A stretch of DNA of 64,000 bases. Origin: Nocardia colli (lineage in GTDB: Bacteria > Actinomycetota > Actinomycetes > Mycobacteriales > Mycobacteriaceae). The notes beneath the pieces were generated by a model. It was not told the DNA's origin and did no database searches. It was given only the letters and a program-made list of their open reading frames with translations. Made by a program: the position numbers and the translations under genes. The stretch is taken from the NCBI RefSeq assembly GCF_008704205.1, contig NZ_VXLC01000015.1, positions 186,001 to 250,000 of the forward strand. Reading direction: 5' to 3'. Positions 59,224 to 64,000 of the stretch are shown piece after piece (the stretch's first letter is position 1; each line of letters begins with the position of its first letter).

Positions 59224-60807
59224 TCAGGCTCGCGCCGCCGCGGTGTCATCGACCGGGAGCGGCGCGAAAGTCTTTGTCGGAGTGGAGCGGCCGCGCAGCA
59301 TCAACGTGTCGTGCGGCTGCCACCACCGGGCTTCGTCGGGAGCGTCGGCAATTGTGTCGTGGGCGACCAGTATTCGTTCCGGCACCGTCTTCGCCTTTTC
59401 GGTGAGCCGGGCGGCCACATTCACCGGGTCGCCGATGACGGTGTATTCGTAGCGGCGCTCGGCGCCGATGTTGCCGGCCACGACGATTCCGGTCGATATT
59501 CCGATCGCGGCGTCGAGTTCGGGATATCGCTCGGCGAGGGCGGCCAGTTCGGTCCGTAACGATCGAGCGGCGCGTAGCACCGCGGCGGCATGCCCGATGG
59601 TGTTGTCCGGCGGGCCGAATACGCACAACGCGGCGTCGCCCTCGAATTTGTTCACCCATCCGCCTTCGGCGCCGACACACTGCACGACCGCGGCGAACAT
59701 GTCGTTGAGCATGGTCACCATCGATTCCGGCGGCAGGCGCTGGGCGAGCGAGGTCGACCCGATCAAATCGACGAACAGCACGCTGGCCGGGCGGCGCTCG
59801 CCACCCACCCGCACACCGCCGGTCATGGCGAAGCGGGCGACCTCGGTGCCGACGTGCCTGCCGAACAGGTCGTGCAGGCGTTCCCGCTCGCGCATTCCCT
59901 CGACCATGTGGTTGAACCCGGCCTGCAACTGGCCGACCTCGCCGCCGTAATCGACGGGGATCTGCGCGGTCAGGTCGCCGTTCTGCACCCGTCGTTGCGC
60001 TGCCTGCAAGCCGACCACCGGCTCGACCAGCGACCAGGCCATCGCGGCGGTGAACGCGAGACCCGCCACGACGCTCAACCCGGCGAGCACGGCCAGCGAC
60101 ACCGGCAGCCAGGCGCGTTCCGCGGCCGTCAGCCCGAGCGCCGCGGTGCCGAGCAGCACGACCGGGACCGCGCCGCTGAGCAGCCAGGACAGGATCAGCC
60201 GTCCGCGCAGCCCGAGCACGGCGCCGGCCGGCGGCGCCTCGCCGGCCAAGACGACCCGCAGGACCGGCCGGGCCACCCGTTCCAGGAGCAGATACGACAG
60301 CGCGCCGCTGGTCAGCCCGCCGAGCGCGATGATGATGCCGACCCGCGCCGTGTAGAGCACCGGATATTGCAGCACGGCATGCACGACCGCGATCAAGATC
60401 GCCCCGAGGAACCAGCCGCCGAACTCATCGATCGCCTCGGCGGAGGGGAAACCCAGCGTCAGTGACCGTTCCTGCACGGTCGGCGCCCGCCGCTGGCGCA
60501 CCCAGCCGAACGCCCGATCGGCTCGGCGCTCACCGCGATGGACCCCGATGAGCACCGCGACGGCGAAGTACACCAGCCCGAAGGTGCTGACCACGATGGC
60601 GTCGTGCCGGAAATGCGCATGCCCACCGGTCCACGGAATGCTCAGCACAGCCAACTGCACCGCGACCAAGACGAACCCGACCCCGTTCGCCGCGATCGCC
60701 GCGCGCCGCCCGGTGTGGCGCTCGAATGCCGACGCGACCGCGTCCCACAGGTTGTCGTCGAACGGCAGGTCCGAGGGGTGCCGGACGTCTGCTTGATCGT
60801 CGATCAT
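59224..60807 (-). CDS. Membrane-bound class III adenylate cyclase with HAMP domain
   Basis: About 527 residues. Six hydrophobic segments (about 35-260) are followed by a HAMP linker (VEPVVGLQAAQRRVQNGDLTAQIPV) and a C-terminal cyclase catalytic domain. Catalytic features are complete: metal Asp in FVDLIGSTSLA, Lys in NKFEGDAALCVFG with the second metal Asp, and the transition-state Asn/Arg in GDPVNVAARL. Lys in NKFEGD and Asp in GDPVN fit ATP rather than GTP. It makes cAMP at the inner membrane surface. ATG 60807 is preferred to the upstream in-frame start at 60858. It is convergent with the condensation-like gene (6-bp gap). Confidence 0.9.
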   Translation of the reverse strand: MIDDQADVRHPSDLPFDDNLWDAVASAFERHTGRRAAIAANGVGFVLVAVQLAVLSIPWTGGHAHFRHDAIVVSTFGLVYFAVAVLIGVHRGERRADRAFGWVRQRRAPTVQERSLTLGFPSAEAIDEFGGWFLGAILIAVVHAVLQYPVLYTARVGIIIALGGLTSGALSYLLLERVARPVLRVVLAGEAPPAGAVLGLRGRLILSWLLSGAVPVVLLGTAALGLTAAERAWLPVSLAVLAGLSVVAGLAFTAAMAWSLVEPVVGLQAAQRRVQNGDLTAQIPVDYGGEVGQLQAGFNHMVEGMRERERLHDLFGRHVGTEVARFAMTGGVRVGGERRPASVLFVDLIGSTSLAQRLPPESMVTMLNDMFAAVVQCVGAEGGWVNKFEGDAALCVFGPPDNTIGHAAAVLRAARSLRTELAALAERYPELDAAIGISTGIVVAGNIGAERRYEYTVIGDPVNVAARLTEKAKTVPERILVAHDTIADAPDEARWWQPHDTLMLRGRSTPTKTFAPLPVDDTAAARA

Positions 60808-60960
60808 GAGGAACCCTCTTCCTAGGCCGTCATGGGTAACGCCCAGCACCGAGGACACCGTGTGCCGATAAAACCGTACGACACTTATCGGAGCCGGGTT
60901 CGGTCACTCTTGGATAAACATCGCCGAGGCTTTGCCGGGGCGGGCGAATCGGGTGGTTCC

Positions 60961-62319
60961 ATGTGCGACATGGACCAGCGCGGTGACCTGCGGGGGATCG
61001 TCAGTGATCTGCTGCCGGAGCTCACAGACCTGCTCGAACAGCTGATATCGATACCGTCGATCGCGTTTCCCGGCTATCCGGTCGAGCATGTGCAGCGTGC
61101 GCACGATCGTATTGCCGACGAGTTGCGCAAGTCCGGTATCGAGGACCTGCGGGTGCTGGAACTGCCCGATACCTCGCCGGTCGTGTACGGGCGCATTCCG
61201 CCTCCGCCGGGCGCACCGACGGTGTTGTTGTACGGGCACTACGACGTTCAGCCTTCGGGTGACGAAAAGCTCTGGAACACACCACCGTTCACGCCGGTCC
61301 AGCGGGACGGCGCGATCTACGGCCGCGGTGCCGCCGATTGCAAAGCCAACGTGGTCGCGCATATCGGTGCGCTGCGGGCGCATGAGGGCAAGCCGCCGGT
61401 GGGGATCATCGTCGTCATCGAAGGTCAGGAGGAGTACGGGTCGGCGTTCGACGACTATCCGCCTGAGCAGCCCGACCTGTTTCAGGCCGACGCGCTGTTG
61501 ATCTGCGATGCGGGCAATATTCGCGCGGGAACGCCGACGCTGACCACCGCGCTGCGCGGAGTCGCCGACGTCTTCGTCGAGGTCCGTACCCTCGCCGCGC
61601 CCGTGCATTCCGGCCAATTCGGTGGTGCCGCACCGGATGCGCTGCTCGCGCTGATGGCCGCGCTGACCACCCTGCACGATGCCGACGGCAACGTCGCCGT
61701 CGAGGGACTGCGCCGGGACACCTGGACCGGCGCGAACTACACGGACACGGAGTTCGCCGAAATCACCGGCATGGCACCGGGAATGCCGTTGCTCGGCACC
61801 GGTCCGATCGGCGAGCGAATCTGGTACGGGCCCGCGATCACGGTCATCGGACTCGACGCGCCGCCGGTGAAAACCGCTGCGTCCGCGGTTGTTCCGCATG
61901 CGCGCGCCTATCTGAACGTGCGCGTCCATCCGGAGCAGGATCCGGCCGAAGGGCAGCGGGCGGTCATCGATCACCTGCGCAAGGTCAAGCCCTACGGCAT
62001 CGAACTCGAGGTCACCGGCGGTGACGTCGGACGTGGATTCGCCGCTGCCACCAGCGGTCCGGCCTATTCGGCCATGCGCGAAGCGATGACGAAGGCGTGG
62101 GGTGCCGAGGTGGTCGATTCGGCGATGGGCGGCTCCATTCCGCTCACCAACTCGCTGGCCGCGGTCAATCCCGGCGCCGAGGTGCTGCTGCTCGGCGCCG
62201 AGGACGCCAAGTGCAACCTGCACGGCTTCAACGAGCGAGTCCTGCTGAGCGAAGTCGAGAAGGTCGCCCTCGCCGAGGCCGAGTTCTTCGAACTCTTCGC
62301 CGCCGGGGTGCGCCGGTGA
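60961..62319 (+). CDS. M20-family dipeptidase/carboxypeptidase
   Basis: A 452-residue zinc peptidase. Metal ligands and catalytic acids are visible: LYGHYDVQP with Asp, GRGAADCKANV (bridging Asp), IEGQEEYGS (Glu-Glu) and LHGFNERV (last His). The insertion domain with APVHSGQFGG is standard. The protein probably cleaves dipeptides or N-acyl amino acids in the cytoplasm. ATG 60961 is assumed; ATG 60970 and the longer in-frame start at 60832 are possible. Its stop overlaps the start of the transporter gene, so the transporter likely imports the substrate. Confidence 0.88.
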   Translation: MCDMDQRGDLRGIVSDLLPELTDLLEQLISIPSIAFPGYPVEHVQRAHDRIADELRKSGIEDLRVLELPDTSPVVYGRIPPPPGAPTVLLYGHYDVQPSGDEKLWNTPPFTPVQRDGAIYGRGAADCKANVVAHIGALRAHEGKPPVGIIVVIEGQEEYGSAFDDYPPEQPDLFQADALLICDAGNIRAGTPTLTTALRGVADVFVEVRTLAAPVHSGQFGGAAPDALLALMAALTTLHDADGNVAVEGLRRDTWTGANYTDTEFAEITGMAPGMPLLGTGPIGERIWYGPAITVIGLDAPPVKTAASAVVPHARAYLNVRVHPEQDPAEGQRAVIDHLRKVKPYGIELEVTGGDVGRGFAAATSGPAYSAMREAMTKAWGAEVVDSAMGGSIPLTNSLAAVNPGAEVLLLGAEDAKCNLHGFNERVLLSEVEKVALAEAEFFELFAAGVRR

Positions 62320-63839
62320 GCGACGTCGAAACAGTAAAGGTCGCACCGGAATCCGAGCCGCCGGCGCAGAAGACGCGGTACTTTCCCTCCACCTACACGA
62401 TCCTCGCCGGGGTGGCCGTGCTGGTGTGGCTCGCGGCGTTCGTCATTCCGCCGGGCGCCTACGACGTCGACGACAAGAGCCATCCGATCGCCGGGTCCTA
62501 CCATCGCATCGAAGATGCCAAGAACTTCGGCGCGCGGCTGCGCGATCTGTTCCTCTCGCCGATCAACGGTCTCTACGGCATTCAGGACGCCAAGTCCGGT
62601 CAGGTCGGTCCGGACCTGTCCGGCAATCTTTACGGTGCGGCAGCGGTATTCCTGTTCGTGCTCGCCGTCGGCGCGTTCATCACGGTCGCCTTCGCCACCG
62701 GCGCGCTCGACAGTGGCATCGGGCAGTTGGCCTTTCGGCTGCGCCGCCGGTCCTCGCTGCTGATCGTCGGCGTCATGGTGGTGTTCGCGATCGCCGGCAC
62801 GGTGGAAGGGTTCGCGGAGGAGACGCTCGGGTTCTACGCGCTCCTGGTGCCATTGACCTTGGCGCTCGGCTACGACCGGATGACCGCGGTCGGCGCGATC
62901 ATCTGCGGGGCCGGTGTCGGCATGCTGTGCTCCACGGTCAATCCGTTCGCCACCGGGACGGCGTCTTCGGCCGCCGGTGTTCCGATCGGTGACGGCATCC
63001 TGCTGCGAATCGCCATGCTGGCGGTGCTCACCGCGGCAACCGTCGGATACGTGCTCTGGTACGCGCGCCGGGTCAAACGGGATCCCGGGAAGTCCTGGTC
63101 GGGTTGGCAACCCGGCGATCGCGACATCCGAGCGGAAGACCATGCGCCCGCGGCGATGACCCGTCGTCAGGCCGCGGTGCTCTGGCTGGTCGCGCTCACC
63201 TTCGCGTTCATGATCTTCGCGATCATCCCGTGGGCGGAGGTGATCAACGGACCCGGGGCGGCGGCGTTCGAGTGGGAATTGGGTTGGTACTTCCCGGAAC
63301 TCACCGCGCTGTTCCTGGTCGGCGCGGTGCTGATCGGGCTCGTCGGTGGCCTGGGCGAGAACAAGATGTCCGAGGCGGTCGGCAAGGGGTTCGGTGATTT
63401 CGTCGGTGCGGGCATGGTGATCGTGCTGGCGCGCGGGGTCACCGTCATCATGAACAACACCGAGATCACCAGCACCGCACTGCATGCGCTGGAAGGCGTG
63501 GTGACCGGCACCTCGTCGGCGTTGTTCGCGATCGCGGTGTTCCTGGTGAATGTGCCGCTGGGCTTTCTGATTCCGTCGAGTTCCGGGCATGCCACGCTGG
63601 TCATGCCGATCATGGCGCCGCTCGCGGATTTCGCGAATGTGCCACGGTCGCTTGTGGTTACCGCTTGGCAGTCGGCGTCCGGGTGGGCGAACCTGGTCAC
63701 ACCCACGACGGCGGTGGTGACCGGTGGTATCGCCCTGGCGAAGGTGCGCTACGACCGGTATGTGAGATTCGTTGCGCCGCTTATGGGGATCCTGTTCGTA
63801 CTCATCTGCGTGTTCCTCGCGATCGGCGCCTGGGTCTGA
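62316..63839 (+). CDS. YfcC/DcuC-type membrane carrier
   Basis: A 507-residue transporter of the C4-dicarboxylate/YfcC superfamily with about 12 hydrophobic segments. Features are YTILAGVAVLVWLAAFVIPPGAY at the start, GTVEGFAEETLGFYALLVPL, VNPFATGTASSAAG, EWELGWYFPE and PSSSGHATLVMPIMAPLAD near the end. YfcC-type proteins carry small acids, basic amino acids or peptides. GTG 62316 overlaps the peptidase stop (GTGA), which suggests that peptide-like substrates are taken up and cleaved. Confidence 0.85.
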   Translation: MSDVETVKVAPESEPPAQKTRYFPSTYTILAGVAVLVWLAAFVIPPGAYDVDDKSHPIAGSYHRIEDAKNFGARLRDLFLSPINGLYGIQDAKSGQVGPDLSGNLYGAAAVFLFVLAVGAFITVAFATGALDSGIGQLAFRLRRRSSLLIVGVMVVFAIAGTVEGFAEETLGFYALLVPLTLALGYDRMTAVGAIICGAGVGMLCSTVNPFATGTASSAAGVPIGDGILLRIAMLAVLTAATVGYVLWYARRVKRDPGKSWSGWQPGDRDIRAEDHAPAAMTRRQAAVLWLVALTFAFMIFAIIPWAEVINGPGAAAFEWELGWYFPELTALFLVGAVLIGLVGGLGENKMSEAVGKGFGDFVGAGMVIVLARGVTVIMNNTEITSTALHALEGVVTGTSSALFAIAVFLVNVPLGFLIPSSSGHATLVMPIMAPLADFANVPRSLVVTAWQSASGWANLVTPTTAVVTGGIALAKVRYDRYVRFVAPLMGILFVLICVFLAIGAWV

Positions 63840-63864
63840 ACTATCGGGGCACGGCGCCGGACAG

Positions 63865-64000
63865 TCAGGCAGGCCAGCCGCTTCCGCGGAACCGTATATC
63901 GGTGTTGCTGCGTACTCCGTGTGGACCGACGGCGAAGATCTCGTAGTCGATCGTCGACTGGGTGAGGACAGCGCCGGTGCCGCTACTGATTTCGGTGACG
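63865..64000 (-). CDS. 3' end of an unidentified gene
   Basis: Reading the minus strand from the window edge, a frame of 45 codons ends in TGA at 63865. Its sequence (YEIFAVGPHGVRSNTDIRF near the end, stopping GSGWPA) has balanced composition and ends 25 bases from the convergent carrier gene, so it is probably the C-terminus of a real protein. Too short to assign. Confidence 0.45.
   Translation of the reverse strand, partial: VTEISSGTGAVLTQSTIDYEIFAVGPHGVRSNTDIRFRGSGWPA

Noticed and set aside
1..64000. CRISPR arrays, tRNA or rRNA genes, insertion sequences, attachment sites
   Set aside because: Looked for by eye; no regular spaced repeats, cloverleaf-like genes, transposases or integrases were seen. 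A covariance-model scan would be needed to exclude small RNAs.

Overview
The window is GC-rich, densely coded actinobacterial DNA with few gaps, many ATGA/GTGA start-stop overlaps and frequent GTG/TTG starts. A RamB/PrpR-type regulator diverging from prpDBC, F420-dependent chemistry and the mix of household genes point to a mycolic-acid actinomycete, most likely Nocardia. This placement is inferred from gene content only; no rRNA or tRNA gene is seen.

Left flank (1-16966). Positions 1-6581 hold a sugar catabolic operon: a partial ABC ATPase, a permease, an SMP-30 lactonase, a KDPG/KDPGal aldolase, a PfkB kinase, an SDR dehydrogenase and a clear D-galactonate dehydratase. Together they form a De Ley-Doudoroff-type route for D-galactose or a similar sugar. 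After it come an alpha/beta hydrolase, a DHA2 drug exporter, a secreted M28 aminopeptidase, a small hypothetical gene, a GerW-like protein, a FluC fluoride-channel pair behind a promoter and leader, a small zinc-ribbon gene ending in a palindromic repeat, a Fic protein with an inhibitory motif, and an OafA-type acyltransferase with G-rich 5' coding sequence.

Core (16977-49301). This is an apparently complete biosynthetic gene cluster for a pyrrolobenzodiazepine (PBD) of the anthramycin type. (i) Tryptophan 2,3-dioxygenase, kynurenine formamidase, kynurenine 3-monooxygenase, kynureninase and a C-methyltransferase make 4-methyl-3-hydroxyanthranilate. (ii) Tyrosine hydroxylase, L-DOPA 2,3-dioxygenase, a gamma-glutamyltransferase homologue, a C-methyltransferase, a PhzF-like isomerase and an F420-dependent reductase make the 4-alkyl-dehydroproline (the Apd1-Apd6 set). 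(iii) A two-protein NRPS (A-T, then C-A-T-reductase) joins the halves and releases an aldehyde that closes to the imine. (iv) A P450, alcohol dehydrogenase, aldehyde dehydrogenase and glutamine-dependent amidotransferase fit oxidation of the side chain to an amide, as in anthramycin. (v) Self-protection is a UvrA-like ATPase, a tandem-VOC protein and an MFS exporter. A MarR regulator sits between the arms. A 17-bp-conserved operator-like sequence occurs twice, at the MarR/VOC promoter region and directly before the UvrA-like gene, which suggests a product-responsive resistance regulon. An FAD-linked oxidase, an orphan response regulator and a flavin amine oxidase have no assigned role. A perfect CRP/GlxR-like palindrome lies upstream of the amine oxidase gene.

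Right flank (49837-64000). An ADP-ribosylglycohydrolase-family gene, a secreted hypothetical protein and an alpha/beta hydrolase precede the methylcitrate operon prpD-prpB-prpC and its divergent Fe-S regulator, with TTTGC/GCAAA boxes between them. Then come a condensation-domain-like protein, a membrane class III adenylate cyclase, an M20 peptidase translationally coupled to a YfcC/DcuC-like carrier, and the 3' end of an unidentified gene on the minus strand.
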